Below, one piece after another: positions 8,055-17,698 of a stretch of DNA of 64,000 nt. Below the pieces are notes generated by a model. The model saw only the letters and a list, made by a program, of their open reading frames with translations. It ran no database searches and was not told where the DNA came from. The stretch's first letter is position 1; the number at the start of each line of letters is the position of its first letter. A program made the translations under genes and the position numbers. Origin of the DNA: Aliiroseovarius halocynthiae (GTDB lineage: Bacteria; Pseudomonadota; Alphaproteobacteria; Rhodobacterales; Rhodobacteraceae); NCBI RefSeq assembly GCF_007004645.1, contig NZ_ML660027.1, positions 718 to 64,717 of the forward strand. The letters are read 5' to 3'.

Positions 8055-9226
8055 AGACAGCTCTTGTCATTGGGGCGGGACCTGCGGGTCTGATGGCCGC
8101 CGAAGAACTTGCGCGCGCGGGGCTGTCGGTCATTGTTGCTGACGCCAAGCCCTCTCCGGCGCGCAAGTTCTTGATGGCGGGAAAATCCGGGCTGAACTTG
8201 ACAAAATCAGAGCCTATTTCGGCATTTTTGTCCCATATTTGTGGATCTGACAGCCTGCGTGATATTGTGGCTTCCTTTGGACCCGAGGCGGTTCAGGACT
8301 GGGCGCGAGAATTGGGGCAAGCGGTCTTTACAGGGTCCTCTGGGCGCGTCTTTCCGAAGGTGATGAAAGCCTCGCCACTGCTGCGAAATTGGCTGGCGCG
8401 GTTGGATCAAGCGGGGGTGCAGCTGCGCCGGAACTGGCGCTTGGTCGGAATGGGTGATGGTGCGATGCAGTTTCAAACGCCCGAGGGTCCGCAAACACTG
8501 CATCCCGACGTGACTGTCCTTGCGCTGGGCGGCGCAAGCTGGGCGCGGTTGGGGTCTGACGGAAAATGGGTCTCTATCCTTACTGAAAACGGTGTTTCTT
8601 GTGCTCCGTTCCTGCCCGCCAATATGGGCTTTGTGGTTGCGTGGAGCAGCCATATGGAGCGCCACTTTGGCCACCCCGTGAAATCCGTGCGTGTCACCGC
8701 CGGGGATCAATCGGTACAGGGCGAATTCGTGATTTCATCACGTGGCATCGAAGGATCCGCCATCTATGCGGTCAGTCGCGCGATGCGCGATGGTGCATCC
8801 TTGGTGCTGGATCTTCTGCCGGGCCGAAACCTTGACGACATTACCGCCCGCCTGTCGCGGCACCGTGGTAAGGCGAGCCTGACAAATCACCTGCGGAAAA
8901 CTTTGAAGCTGGATCCTGTGAAGTTAGCCCTGATGCAGGAGTTTTCGCGTCCGTTACCTCAGGACCCTGCTGAACTCGCCGCCCTGATCAAAGCCCTGCC
9001 GATCTCCCATCAAGGACCACGCCCGATGGACGAGGCAATCTCGACCGCGGGTGGCCTGCCGTTCGAGGCGCTGGATGATGGTCTGATGATCAAAGCGCTG
9101 CCGGGCGTGTTCGCTTGCGGTGAAATGCTGGATTGGGAGGCCCCAACAGGCGGTTATCTGATCACCACCTGCCTTGCCACAGGGCGTCATGCGGGCCGTG
9201 CTGCGGCGGCATATGCACTGGCTTAG
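8051..9226 (+). CDS. HI0933-like FAD flavoprotein (TIGR03862-type)
   Basis: 391-residue NAD(P)/FAD-dependent oxidoreductase of the HI0933/YhiN family. FAD-binding GxGxxG is at 8-13 (IGAGPAGLMAAEEL), the family segment KFLMAGKSGLNLTKSE follows, and the C-terminal FACGEMLDWEAPTGGY closes the FAD site. The start must be the TTG at 8051, overlapping the mscS stop, because any internal ATG would remove the dinucleotide fold. Function is uncharacterised; some relatives are annotated BaiN-like. It converges on holA and overlaps it by 4 bp. Confidence 0.88.
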   Translation: MKTALVIGAGPAGLMAAEELARAGLSVIVADAKPSPARKFLMAGKSGLNLTKSEPISAFLSHICGSDSLRDIVASFGPEAVQDWARELGQAVFTGSSGRVFPKVMKASPLLRNWLARLDQAGVQLRRNWRLVGMGDGAMQFQTPEGPQTLHPDVTVLALGGASWARLGSDGKWVSILTENGVSCAPFLPANMGFVVAWSSHMERHFGHPVKSVRVTAGDQSVQGEFVISSRGIEGSAIYAVSRAMRDGASLVLDLLPGRNLDDITARLSRHRGKASLTNHLRKTLKLDPVKLALMQEFSRPLPQDPAELAALIKALPISHQGPRPMDEAISTAGGLPFEALDDGLMIKALPGVFACGEMLDWEAPTGGYLITTCLATGRHAGRAAAAYALA

Positions 9227-10248
9227 CGCCGACCGCCCATCATGGACAGCCGGATCAACGTCCGTTCCATCAGCGCCATCTGCGGGGCCTTCTGGGCGGA
9301 TCTCAGGGTCAGATCCGTGTCGATCAACACCTCCAGCGCCTGTTCCAGCCGCCGAAGCCCCCATTTGCTGGCCTGACGCACCATGCGGTCACGCGATTTG
9401 AAATGCACCGGCGGGCGCAGGCGGTTGATGCCTTGGCCCGGTCCAGCGGGATCCGAACTGGCGCCATGCAGCGCACGGAAATGCCGGGTGGCGCCGATGC
9501 ACAGCCCCACGGCGGCAACGCCCTGCGCCTGCAATTTCGCAAGAATAGGGCCTATTTCGCCTGAACGCCCCTCGGCCACCGCGTGCAGCAGATCGTCCAA
9601 CGCCGCCTCGGTCGAGGCGGGCGCGACCGCCAGCACATCATCGGGTGTGACGGGCGAAGGATCGGACAATTTATACAGCCCCAGCTTCTCCACCGTCTGA
9701 CGGAAATCCCCAGGATCCAGATCGCGCGACAGGCCCAGAAGATCGTCCATCGCTTCGGGTCCGACCTGCCCGACGCCGGCGCGTTTCAGGTCGGCTTCGA
9801 TCTCGTCCCGTGTGGGCGGATCGTCATAGATCCCCACGGCAAAGGCATTTGGGTGCCCTTCAAACAGCTTACGCAGGGCAGAACGAGCGGTCAGCGAGCC
9901 CGCCGTCACCACGACCTGCGCGTCACCTTCCTGCCAGTCTGCTATGGCCGGAGTGATGATTTTGGCCAGCGTATCCGTTGCATCCTCCACGAAGGCCACG
10001 CGCGGGCCGGGGAAGAAGCCTTGCGACTTGATCGCGTCCGACAGCATTGCGGGGTCTTTGCGCAGATCGGCGGCGGGCATGCGGGTCAGGCGCATCTCGT
10101 CTTCGCCAGTTGGGCCGATCAGATTAGCAATCAGTTGCTGACGTTTCAGGGCCACACGCATTGCGTCGGCCCCGAAAATCAGAACGCCCATCCGCTTGGG
10201 GTCGGGCTTTGCGAAATATCCGCTAGCGTCCCGAGGCGCGAGCTTCAT
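9223..10248 (-). CDS. holA: DNA polymerase III delta subunit
   Basis: 341-residue HolA, the clamp-loader subunit that opens the beta sliding clamp. The AAA+-like fold without an ATP site is typical (VLIFGADAMRVALKRQQL near the N-terminus, VAFVEDATD, VVVTAGSLTARSALRKLFE, and a C-terminal helical part ending RTLIRLSMM). It overlaps the lptE stop by 4 bp (ATGA) and is the last gene of the DUF3576-leuS-lptE-holA operon, an order common in this group. Confidence 0.92.
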   Translation of the reverse strand: MKLAPRDASGYFAKPDPKRMGVLIFGADAMRVALKRQQLIANLIGPTGEDEMRLTRMPAADLRKDPAMLSDAIKSQGFFPGPRVAFVEDATDTLAKIITPAIADWQEGDAQVVVTAGSLTARSALRKLFEGHPNAFAVGIYDDPPTRDEIEADLKRAGVGQVGPEAMDDLLGLSRDLDPGDFRQTVEKLGLYKLSDPSPVTPDDVLAVAPASTEAALDDLLHAVAEGRSGEIGPILAKLQAQGVAAVGLCIGATRHFRALHGASSDPAGPGQGINRLRPPVHFKSRDRMVRQASKWGLRRLEQALEVLIDTDLTLRSAQKAPQMALMERTLIRLSMMGGRR

Positions 10249-10742
10249 TCGCTCCAGCCTGAGAAGGTGGCGAGGAAACGCGTGGTGATCTGATCGGCAA
10301 GCAGCACCATCAAACGACGATTCGCGTCACGTTCGACCGCGGCAGTCGACACGGTCGAACCCTCGGTCGAATAGGAGGTGAAGTTGGACACGGTGCCCTT
10401 TTCGATTACCTCGCCCGTTGCGACAGAGGTCACGGTGAACTCTACCGCGCCCAGCACCTGCGTGCGGGTGATTTCTTGCCGAGGTGTAACCCCCACGCCT
10501 TCGGTGCGTGTGGTGATGGTATAGGCCAGCGAATAGGGCGCCGTCAGGTTGCGACCCAGCCGTTCCTCCATCCGCTTCACGAACGCATATCCATTTTCGT
10601 CATTCGGCGCGGCAATTGTGACAGCGCCGCGCAAACCTTCGGCTGATCCCCCTGGGCCATGCACGGGGGTAAATCCGCACCCGGCCAGAGCGAACCCGGC
10701 AATGGCAGAGGTCAGGAAGAGGCGGCGATTAAACGACGACAT
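10245..10742 (-). CDS. lptE: LPS-assembly lipoprotein LptE
   Basis: 165-residue outer-membrane lipoprotein that plugs LptD and helps insert lipopolysaccharide. A lipoprotein signal peptide ends in the lipobox LAGC (Cys22) followed by GFTPVHGP, the LptE signature. It overlaps leuS by 14 bp upstream and holA by 4 bp downstream, a conserved alphaproteobacterial order, which supports the call despite the weak overall conservation of LptE. Confidence 0.88.
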   Translation of the reverse strand: MSSFNRRLFLTSAIAGFALAGCGFTPVHGPGGSAEGLRGAVTIAAPNDENGYAFVKRMEERLGRNLTAPYSLAYTITTRTEGVGVTPRQEITRTQVLGAVEFTVTSVATGEVIEKGTVSNFTSYSTEGSTVSTAAVERDANRRLMVLLADQITTRFLATFSGWSE

Positions 10743-13431
10743 TCACAATACGTCCCGGAACAACGATGACTTTCTTAGGGGCCTTACCATCCAGCGCCCT
10801 GACGACAGCATCCTCGGCCAGCGCAAGTTTTTCAACCTCGTCTTTTGCCATGTCCTTGGGCACGCTGATTTCCGCACGGCGCTTGCCGTTGATTTGGATC
10901 GGCAAGGTGACAGTGTCCTCCACCAGCATGGCTTCGTCGGCAATGGGCCACGCGGCCTGTGCGACCAGACCTTCGCCGCCCAGCATTGACCAGATTTCCT
11001 CGGACAGGTGCGGCGTCATGGGGGACATCAGTTGTGCCATCGTGCGCATGGCCAGCTTTTGCGCCTTGCCACCGGCCTTCGATTTCGAGACGGCGTTCTG
11101 ATAGGCGTAAAGCTTTGCAATGGCCGCATTAAAGCCGAAGCTTTCAATGCCCATGGTCACGTCGTGGATGGCTTTGTGCATGGCGCGCAGCAGCTCTTCA
11201 TCATTGCCGTCGGCGTCATCCATATCGGCGATCTTCACGGCTGTTGCGAAGACACGGGACAGGTGCTTGGCGGCAGCTTCGGCGCCCGACGCGGTCCATT
11301 CTACGTCGCGTTCGGGGGGCGAATCGCTCAGCACGAACCAACGGGCGGTGTCGGCACCGAAGGCGTCGATGATGTTTACCGGGTCGACGACATTGCATTT
11401 CGATTTCGACATCTTGGCTGAAGGATAAACACGCAATCGTTTGGGTTCATCAGACGGATCTAGTTCATCTTGCGCACGCCACCATCTAATGAGTGATGAC
11501 GTGTCATTGGGGTCGAGACCTTCCTCTTCGACGTCTTTCTTTGAAAATGCCATTGGCTTTCCGGAATCCTCAAAGCGGACGACGTCTTCCGGGTAATAAT
11601 ACACAGGACGCGCATGCCAGACCAGTTTGGCAGGGGTGCCATCTGCTGTTTCAGCATCTTCGCCAGCCTCGATCTTTTCAGAGCCTACGTACATTTCGTG
11701 CGTCACCATGCCCTGCGTGAACAGCGCATTAAACGGCTCGCGTGCTTTTTCCGGCAAGTGGCCGCAGATATTCATCGCGCGCGCGAAGAAGCGCGAATAG
11801 AGCAGGTGCAGGATCGCGTGCTCAATGCCGCCGATATACTGGTCGACATTCATCCAATAGGACGCCTCTTCCAAATCGGTCGGCGTGGCCGCGTGCGGTG
11901 AGGTGAAGCGCGCATAATACCAGGACGAATCGACAAACGTGTCCATCGTGTCGGTTTCACGCTTGGCGGGCTTGCCGCAGGATGGGCAAGCGCAATCGCG
12001 CCATGTCGGGTGACGGTCCAGCGGGTTGCCCGGTACGTCAAACGACACATCCTCGGGCAGTTTGACCGGCAGATTTTCCTTTTTCTCGGGAACCACGCCG
12101 CACTCGTCGCAATGGACAACAGGGATTGGGCAACCCCAATAACGCTGGCGGCTTAGACCCCAATCGCGCAGGCGGAATTGTTCCACGCCTTTGCCCCATC
12201 CGGCTTGCTCTGCGAATTTCACCGTGGCCTCGATGGCTTCTTCACCCGTTGCCTCGTCCAGACCGGCGAAGTGGTCGACCCATTTCACCTTCTCGGTTTT
12301 CGGCGGCACGAAGGCTTCGTTTTCGACCGGCTTGGGATCGTCCAACGACAGGAACGTGTCTTTCACTGGCAGGTCATACTTACGGCAGAAGTCCAAATCG
12401 CGCTGGTCGTGGGCCGGACAGGCGAAAATCGCGCCGGTGCCGTAATCCATCAGAATGAAGTTGGCGATCCAGACCGGCAACTCCCAATCTGGGTTCAGCG
12501 GGTGCTTCACGCGGATGCCGGTGTCATAACCCAGCTTCTCGGCGGTCTCGATGGCTTCGGCAGTGGTGCCGCCTTTGCGCATTTCGACAAGCTGCGCTGC
12601 AATTTCCGGGTTTTCGGCCTCAAGCGCCTTCGAAATCGGGTGGTCGGGCGAGATGCCGACGAAGCTGGCACCCATCAGGGTGTCGGGGCGCGTCGTATAG
12701 ACCTCGATCCCGTCGCTGCCATCCACACGCTCAAAGCTGAATTGCAGACCTTGGCTGCGGCCAATCCAGTTGGCCTGCATGGTGCGCACTTTCTCGGGCC
12801 AGTTGTCCAAACCGTCCAGCGCATCCAGCAGTTCACCCGAATAATCCGAGATCTTGAAGAACCATTGCGTCAGGTCGCGACGTTCCACCGGCGCACCGGA
12901 TCGCCAGCCGCAGCCGTCGATGACCTGCTCGTTGGCCAGAACCGTCATGTCGACCGGATCCCAGTTCACCGTGGCGTTCTTGCGGTAAACCAGCCCTTTT
13001 TCCATGAAGTCGATGAACATCGCCTGCTGCTGGCCGTAATATTCCGGGTCACAGGTGGCGAATTCGCGGCTCCAATCAATCGAAAGACCCAGCGGCTTCA
13101 TCTGACCTTTCATGGTCTTGATGTTGTCATAGGTCCACGTGCCGGGGTGGCCGCCCTGCGCCATCGCCGCGTTTTCGGCGGGCATACCGAAAGCATCCCA
13201 GCCCATCGGGTGCAGAACCGAGAACCCACACGAGGATTTATAGCGCGAGATCACATCGCCCATCGTATAGTTGCGCACGTGCCCCATATGAATGCGGCCC
13301 GACGGATAGGGGAACATCTCAAGCACATAGTATTTGGGCTTCGTTTCATCGCGCGTGGCGGTGAAAATTCCAGCCTCGTCCCAGGCTTGTTGCCATTTCG
13401 GTTCGATATCGGCGGCGGTGTAACGCGACAT
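10729..13431 (-). CDS. leuS: Leucyl-tRNA synthetase
   Basis: 900-residue class I aminoacyl-tRNA synthetase that charges tRNA-Leu. HIGH-type motif [15 protein letters not shown] near residue 44, CP1 editing domain with [14 protein letters not shown], and the KMSKS loop (AKMSKSKCN) near residue 671. E. coli LeuRS has KMSKS near 620 of 860, so about 50 residues are extra just before the loop (roughly residues 615-667, bases 11430-11600), an acidic, lower-GC stretch. Start chosen at ATG 13431 ([14 protein letters not shown]) with AAGGACC upstream; the longer frame to 13521 has no family support. Confidence 0.97.
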   Translation of the reverse strand: MSRYTAADIEPKWQQAWDEAGIFTATRDETKPKYYVLEMFPYPSGRIHMGHVRNYTMGDVISRYKSSCGFSVLHPMGWDAFGMPAENAAMAQGGHPGTWTYDNIKTMKGQMKPLGLSIDWSREFATCDPEYYGQQQAMFIDFMEKGLVYRKNATVNWDPVDMTVLANEQVIDGCGWRSGAPVERRDLTQWFFKISDYSGELLDALDGLDNWPEKVRTMQANWIGRSQGLQFSFERVDGSDGIEVYTTRPDTLMGASFVGISPDHPISKALEAENPEIAAQLVEMRKGGTTAEAIETAEKLGYDTGIRVKHPLNPDWELPVWIANFILMDYGTGAIFACPAHDQRDLDFCRKYDLPVKDTFLSLDDPKPVENEAFVPPKTEKVKWVDHFAGLDEATGEEAIEATVKFAEQAGWGKGVEQFRLRDWGLSRQRYWGCPIPVVHCDECGVVPEKKENLPVKLPEDVSFDVPGNPLDRHPTWRDCACPSCGKPAKRETDTMDTFVDSSWYYARFTSPHAATPTDLEEASYWMNVDQYIGGIEHAILHLLYSRFFARAMNICGHLPEKAREPFNALFTQGMVTHEMYVGSEKIEAGEDAETADGTPAKLVWHARPVYYYPEDVVRFEDSGKPMAFSKKDVEEEGLDPNDTSSLIRWWRAQDELDPSDEPKRLRVYPSAKMSKSKCNVVDPVNIIDAFGADTARWFVLSDSPPERDVEWTASGAEAAAKHLSRVFATAVKIADMDDADGNDEELLRAMHKAIHDVTMGIESFGFNAAIAKLYAYQNAVSKSKAGGKAQKLAMRTMAQLMSPMTPHLSEEIWSMLGGEGLVAQAAWPIADEAMLVEDTVTLPIQINGKRRAEISVPKDMAKDEVEKLALAEDAVVRALDGKAPKKVIVVPGRIVNVVV

Positions 13432-13504
13432 AGGTCTGGTCCTTGATGTGAAAACGCCGGGCGAGTGGCCCGGCGCATGTCTTATAAGTCTGGTCGTTCC
13501 GGGT

Positions 13505-14035
13505 CTAGAGCTTGCCGTCACGAATACGTAGCTGGCGGGCGCGGGTCAGAATCGCGTCCTCGACTTTGCGCACAGCCTCGGCGCTGGCGGGGCGACCACC
13601 GCTTGTATAAAGCGCAACCGACAGCGAACGGGCGTCCAATGCGGGGTCACGCACATATATAGTGGCCTTATAGGCAGCGCCGCCGCCGGGCGGACGGCCA
13701 TATCCGGTCACGATGATACCCGAGAACGGGTCAGCGGCCTGAACCGGCAGGAAGCTCAGCACATCCAGCGATGCATTCCAGATATAACGGTTTACTTCGA
13801 CCGTGGTGTTGGGATCGTCGACGTTTTTGAACAGATCCCAGATGGTTTCACGCTTTTCCTCAGGAGGAGGCGTGTCGCGCGTGCCCTGTGCTTGCTGTTG
13901 CTTGCTTCCCGAGCCGCCTCCGAAAACGTTGCCCGATCCGGCGGACCCAACCGATCCTCGGCTGCCGCCGCAAGCTGAAAGGCCAATCACAGCAATCACT
14001 GAAAGGCCAAAAGCAGTAGTCTTAAGGATGCTCAT
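13505..14035 (-). CDS. DUF3576 lipoprotein
   Basis: 176-residue predicted lipoprotein of the DUF3576 family. The signal peptide ends in LSAC (lipobox) and is followed by a Gly/Ser/Gln-rich linker of about 35 residues, then the conserved domain ([47 protein letters not shown]). The role is unknown; its fixed position before leuS-lptE-holA suggests envelope biogenesis (inference). Start chosen at ATG 14035 because the signal peptide begins there; the frame extends to 14188 without support. A TTGCCC / TATACT promoter-like pair lies upstream on the minus strand near 14070-14100. Confidence 0.88.
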   Translation of the reverse strand: MSILKTTAFGLSVIAVIGLSACGGSRGSVGSAGSGNVFGGGSGSKQQQAQGTRDTPPPEEKRETIWDLFKNVDDPNTTVEVNRYIWNASLDVLSFLPVQAADPFSGIIVTGYGRPPGGGAAYKATIYVRDPALDARSLSVALYTSGGRPASAEAVRKVEDAILTRARQLRIRDGKL

Positions 14036-14330
14036 GAAACAGCCCCATATGCTAAAAATTCCTCTTGTTAGTATATAAGCACCTGCGGGCGGGCAAGCGT
14101 TTTCCCCAACGCCAAAAATACGCCCATATATAGAAGAATCGCTTGATAAATCGGGTTTTCGCCAGATGGGCGAAAGAAACTGTGGCATAGAAGCACCAAT
14201 GCAGCCCGCAATCGGTTTTCAGCGTTCCTGTCAGCTTGCAATGCGGGCCGGAAAGGTGGAATTACCCAAGCATACTCAATTCGGATTCCCCTGAATTGAG
14301 GCTAACTCTTGAAATATGAGGGAAAACGAA
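14036..14330. other. Divergent intergenic region DUF3576/porin
   Basis: 295 bp without a gene, AT-richer than its surroundings. It must hold promoters for both flanking genes. Visible structure: an inverted repeat TTCGCC/GGCGAA at 14158-14174, and a perfect 8-bp inverted repeat CTCAATTC/GAATTGAG at 14275-14300 just upstream of the porin ribosome-binding site, which could be an operator or a leader hairpin of the porin mRNA. Confidence 0.5.
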
Positions 14331-15212
14331 ATGAAAAAGATTCTCTTCGCTTCGACCGCTCTGGTCGCAACCGCAGGCGTAGCAGCAGCAGCAGATGTTG
14401 ACTTCTCCGGCGCAGCCAAAATGGGCTTCAAATACGATAAATCCGCTGCTGACCAATGGTCCACCGTAGCTGAAACCACCCTGTCGGTTGCCATGACTGG
14501 TGAAACCGACGGCGGCCTGTCGTTCGGCGCTAAATTCGACATCACCGCTGGCAGCAGCTTTGATGGCAGCAAGAACACTGAAAATCAAGAAATCATCGAC
14601 AAGACCATCGTCTATGTCGAAGGTGGCTTCGGTAAGTTCTCGGTTGGTGAAGTTGACAACGCTGCTCAAACCGTAACTGGCCTGTCGGATATCGGTTTGA
14701 CCGGTCTGGGCACCGATAACGTCGCAGAAACTCTGCGCGGCGCTTCGAAAGCCAACATGCTGTATGAAGGTACCTTTGGTGACTTCAAAGCTGCTCTGTC
14801 GTACAACATGGTTGCAGGCGGCAACAATGACTGGGCAGTTGGTGGTAAGTACACCATGGGCGACTACTCGGCCGGTCTGGGCTACAGCAAAGCCGCTGGT
14901 GTAAATGCTGTTCACGTTCAGTTGGGTGCAAATGTTGGCGATATCGCGCTGGCTGGCCTGTATTCGAGCACAACCGGTTCCGGTGCTAAGATCCATGACT
15001 ACGGTGTCACTGCCGCTTACACCATGGGCGCAGTTACCGTAACTGCGGCTTATTCGGACACCAATAAAGCCCTCGCAGCCGGTGAGCTCGCAACCGAAGC
15101 CTACGGTCTGGGTGTTGCCTATGATCTGGGTGGCGGTGCTTCGCTGCAAGCCGGCGTTGGCGAGATCAAAGGTGTTACCAAAGCCGATCTGGGTATCAAA
15201 ATGTCCTTCTAA
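14331..15212 (+). CDS. Outer-membrane porin
   Basis: 293-residue beta-barrel porin of the Rhodobacter type. A signal peptide (MKKILFASTALVATAGVAAA) is followed by alternating amphipathic strands and ends in a C-terminal Phe (KMSF), the outer-membrane assembly signal. Start chosen at ATG 14331 (MKKILF), preceded by GAGGGAAAACGAA. Base composition and codon choice (many GCT, GGT, GTT, AAC codons) differ from neighbours and suit a highly expressed gene. Flanked by its own terminator, so monocistronic. Confidence 0.93.
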   Translation: MKKILFASTALVATAGVAAAADVDFSGAAKMGFKYDKSAADQWSTVAETTLSVAMTGETDGGLSFGAKFDITAGSSFDGSKNTENQEIIDKTIVYVEGGFGKFSVGEVDNAAQTVTGLSDIGLTGLGTDNVAETLRGASKANMLYEGTFGDFKAALSYNMVAGGNNDWAVGGKYTMGDYSAGLGYSKAAGVNAVHVQLGANVGDIALAGLYSSTTGSGAKIHDYGVTAAYTMGAVTVTAAYSDTNKALAAGELATEAYGLGVAYDLGGGASLQAGVGEIKGVTKADLGIKMSF

Positions 15213-15236
15213 TCCTAACGGATTATTCGGAATGGG

Positions 15237-15268
15237 AAGAGCGGGCCTTGCGCCCGCTCTTTTCTTTT
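15237..15268 (+). terminator. Rho-independent terminator of the porin gene
   Basis: Perfect 10-bp stem AAGAGCGGGC / GCCCGCTCTT with a 5-nt loop (CTTGC), followed by TTCTTTT, starting 24 bp after the porin stop codon. Confidence 0.92.
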
Positions 15269-15304
15269 GGGACATCTGGTGCGGAGATATGCACAGGATA
15301 ACCC

Positions 15305-15958
15305 ATGCCACTTTCAGACATTCAAGACCGTATCGCCAAAGAAGAGGCGCGCATGGATCGCGCCCCCGGATCGGCGCAGTTGATCGCTGTATCCAAGGTG
15401 CAGCCGCTAGAACGTGTTGTGGCCGTGCTGCAAGAAGGGCACCGTGTTTTTGGTGAAAACAAGGTGCAAGAGGCTGCGGGAAAGTGGCCTGATCTGAAAG
15501 CGCAGTTTGATGGTGTTGAGCTGCACCTGATTGGCCCGCTGCAAACCAACAAAACCCGGCAGGCTATGGGGCTTTTTGATGTGATCCACTCGGTCGATCG
15601 CCCAAAACTGGCACGCACGATTGCGCGTATTGCCGAGGAGGAAGGACACTGTCCCCGCCTGTTTATTCAGGTGAACACGGGCGAAGAGGACCAGAAAGCG
15701 GGCGTGCTTTCTGACGAGTTGGACGACCTTGTCGCTCTATGTCGCGCGCTGAATCTGCCAGTCGAGGGATTGATGTGCATTCCGCCCTCAGGCGAAGAAC
15801 CCAGCCTTCATTTTGCGCTGCTTGCGAAGCTTGCAAAGCAGCACGGATTCGATGGTCTCTCGATGGGAATGAGCGGTGATTTCGAGCGCGCGATTGCACA
15901 GGGCGCGACCTATGTGCGTGTGGGCTCGGCGATTTTTGGCGAACGAGACTACGGCTGA
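15305..15958 (+). CDS. yggS: YggS-family pyridoxal-phosphate homeostasis protein
   Basis: 217-residue PLP-binding protein of the YggS/PLPBP family, fold type III without known catalytic activity, which buffers free PLP. The PLP-lysine is K31 in LIAVSKVQP; other family blocks are GENKVQEA, HLIGPLQTNK, IHSVDRPKLA, QVNTGEEDQKAG, GLMCIPP and the phosphate-binding LSMGMSGDFERAI. Monocistronic after the porin terminator and convergent with the L,D-transpeptidase gene. Confidence 0.94.
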   Translation: MPLSDIQDRIAKEEARMDRAPGSAQLIAVSKVQPLERVVAVLQEGHRVFGENKVQEAAGKWPDLKAQFDGVELHLIGPLQTNKTRQAMGLFDVIHSVDRPKLARTIARIAEEEGHCPRLFIQVNTGEEDQKAGVLSDELDDLVALCRALNLPVEGLMCIPPSGEEPSLHFALLAKLAKQHGFDGLSMGMSGDFERAIAQGATYVRVGSAIFGERDYG

Positions 15959-15961
15959 TCG

Positions 15962-16471
15962 CTATTTAACGATGATCCGGCTGTGCGGGGTCCAGCGTTC
16001 CAGAAACCAGCGCAGGTCATTTGGGGCAAACGCCAAGCAGCCAGCCGTTGGGTGGCGCGGTTTGCGCCATTGATGCACGAAAATTGCCGACCCTTCGCCG
16101 GCTGTTGTGTTTGGATAGTTCCAGTCGCTGAACAGCACGATGTCGTATAGCGGCGCAGTCATGCGCATCTTTTCGTGGCTGTAGACATAATTCTGCGCGC
16201 GTGTGCCATGATTATAGGCTGGATCATCGGGGTCATCGGACCAGATATCCATCGGACCGATGGCGTTCAGATTCAGTGAGCTTGCAGGAAAACACAGACG
16301 ATCTGCGCGATAGGCCCCGCCCACAAGGTGCCAAATGCCACGCGGGGTCGCCCCGTCGCCCTCGCGCTTGTCATCCGTCATGCCGCCCCGGCCAATAGCC
16401 ACGGGGAACCGTCGCCCCATGAAACGTGCACCCCAGCGAGTGACGACCATATCGTGGCGGCGCGGGATCAC
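15962..16471 (-). CDS. L,D-transpeptidase (YkuD-domain) protein
   Basis: 169 residues. The active-site motif of YkuD L,D-transpeptidases is clear: H133 (AIFVHQW) and H140-P-T-A-G-C145 with catalytic Cys145. These enzymes make 3-3 crosslinks in peptidoglycan or attach proteins to it. There is no signal peptide, which is odd for a periplasmic enzyme, though such short forms are common in this group. A GTG start at 16471 overlaps the ribA stop (GTGA); ATG 16450 is the alternative. Confidence 0.85.
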   Translation of the reverse strand: MIPRRHDMVVTRWGARFMGRRFPVAIGRGGMTDDKREGDGATPRGIWHLVGGAYRADRLCFPASSLNLNAIGPMDIWSDDPDDPAYNHGTRAQNYVYSHEKMRMTAPLYDIVLFSDWNYPNTTAGEGSAIFVHQWRKPRHPTAGCLAFAPNDLRWFLERWTPHSRIIVK

Positions 16472-17547
16472 AGCAGGTGCCCGGATTTCGCGGCTTTCGT
16501 TGCCAGATAGGCCGCGTTATGCGCGCCTTCCCCGACTTTCAGCGGCACGCGTTCGGCCACTTTGACGCCGTTATCTTCCATCATGGCCACTTTGCGCGGG
16601 TTGTTGGTCATCAGTTTGACCTGAGAAAACCCCATGGATTTTAGAATTTCCGACCCGATGCGGAAGTCGCGTTCATCATCTTCAAAGCCAAGGCGATGAT
16701 TGGCCTCGACCGTGTCAAACCCTTGATCTTGCAGTGAATAAGCGCGCATCTTGTTGGCCAACCCAATTCCGCGACCCTCTTGGTTCAGATACAGCAGTAC
16801 GCCCGCACCATTCGCGCCCATCGCAGCCAGCGCCGCGTTCAGCTGCGGACCGCAATCGCATTTCAGGCTGCCCAATACGTCGCCTGTAAAACAGGCGGAA
16901 TGCAGTCGCGCCAGAACGGGTTTGTCGCGCGCGGGACGGCCGATCTCGACGGCATAGTGCTCTTCCCCGCCGTCTTCGGGGCGGAAAATATGCAGTCGAC
17001 CGGCCTCGGACACCTGCATAGGAAGGCGTGCATGGACCACCGGCGCCAAATGCAAATCGCGGAGCGTTTCTGGGTTCAAATGCACCTGCGTCAGGCCATG
17101 CGTCAGGGCCAAGGCATCGGCGTCTTGCGTTTCAACCACCAAAGCCGAGGGCAAAAGCTGGGCAGTTTTGCACAGTGCAATCGCATGTGCCTCAAGCGCG
17201 TCATCCCCGCCACGACAGGTGCGGAAAGGGCCTTTCATCGGGTGTGACAGGTCATCTGCGGGGTCAGCGACTGACGCGATCCAGCGTGTATCTGCATCTG
17301 AAGGCAGCTCGATCCGCGCCACCCGGTCGGAATAAGCCCGCGCTTTCAGCGTCTCGGCGCGGCGCGGCGTGATCGCCAACACGGCATCCCCAAGATCGCG
17401 CAAGCTGCCCAAACGCCCGCCAGACAAGGTCTCGGCGGCGGCGGCGATGACATCCCGCCCGTCCAGCCGCAGCACGACCGGCACCCCCATCCGCAGATCG
17501 GCACGGGCGCGGGCAAGCAGTTCGGTCTGATTTGGGGCAAGTGTCAT
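16468..17547 (-). CDS. ribA: GTP cyclohydrolase II
   Basis: 359-residue RibA, first committed enzyme of riboflavin synthesis (GTP to a diaminopyrimidinone ribosyl phosphate). The catalytic domain occupies about residues 170-359: zinc ligands C219, C230 and C232 in SACFTGDVLGSLKCDCG, then NQEGRGIGLANK and LMTNNPRK. The first ~165 residues are an additional domain without the acidic motif of DHBP synthase (RibB), probably a degenerate relative, as in other Rhodobacteraceae RibA proteins. Divergent from cenR. Confidence 0.93.
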   Translation of the reverse strand: MTLAPNQTELLARARADLRMGVPVVLRLDGRDVIAAAAETLSGGRLGSLRDLGDAVLAITPRRAETLKARAYSDRVARIELPSDADTRWIASVADPADDLSHPMKGPFRTCRGGDDALEAHAIALCKTAQLLPSALVVETQDADALALTHGLTQVHLNPETLRDLHLAPVVHARLPMQVSEAGRLHIFRPEDGGEEHYAVEIGRPARDKPVLARLHSACFTGDVLGSLKCDCGPQLNAALAAMGANGAGVLLYLNQEGRGIGLANKMRAYSLQDQGFDTVEANHRLGFEDDERDFRIGSEILKSMGFSQVKLMTNNPRKVAMMEDNGVKVAERVPLKVGEGAHNAAYLATKAAKSGHLL

Positions 17548-17698
17548 CGTGATCCTCTCGTGCCCTAAATAGGACGGATTGACATGATATGAAACATTTG
17601 CCGGTCAAATGACACGAGGCCGTGAGACTTTTGTTGCATATCTTGTCATTTCCGTGCGCACCCACAAATCTGAATGCAACACGACAAAGGAGGGCGCC

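Noticed and set aside
12178-13446. 422-codon open frame on the plus strand opposite leuS
   Set aside because: It mirrors leuS codons, has an unnatural His/Arg/Gly-rich composition and matches no family.
16468-17030. Bifunctional RibBA reading of ribA
   Set aside because: The N-terminal ~165 residues lack the acidic active-site motif of DHBP synthase, so only GTP cyclohydrolase II activity is supported.
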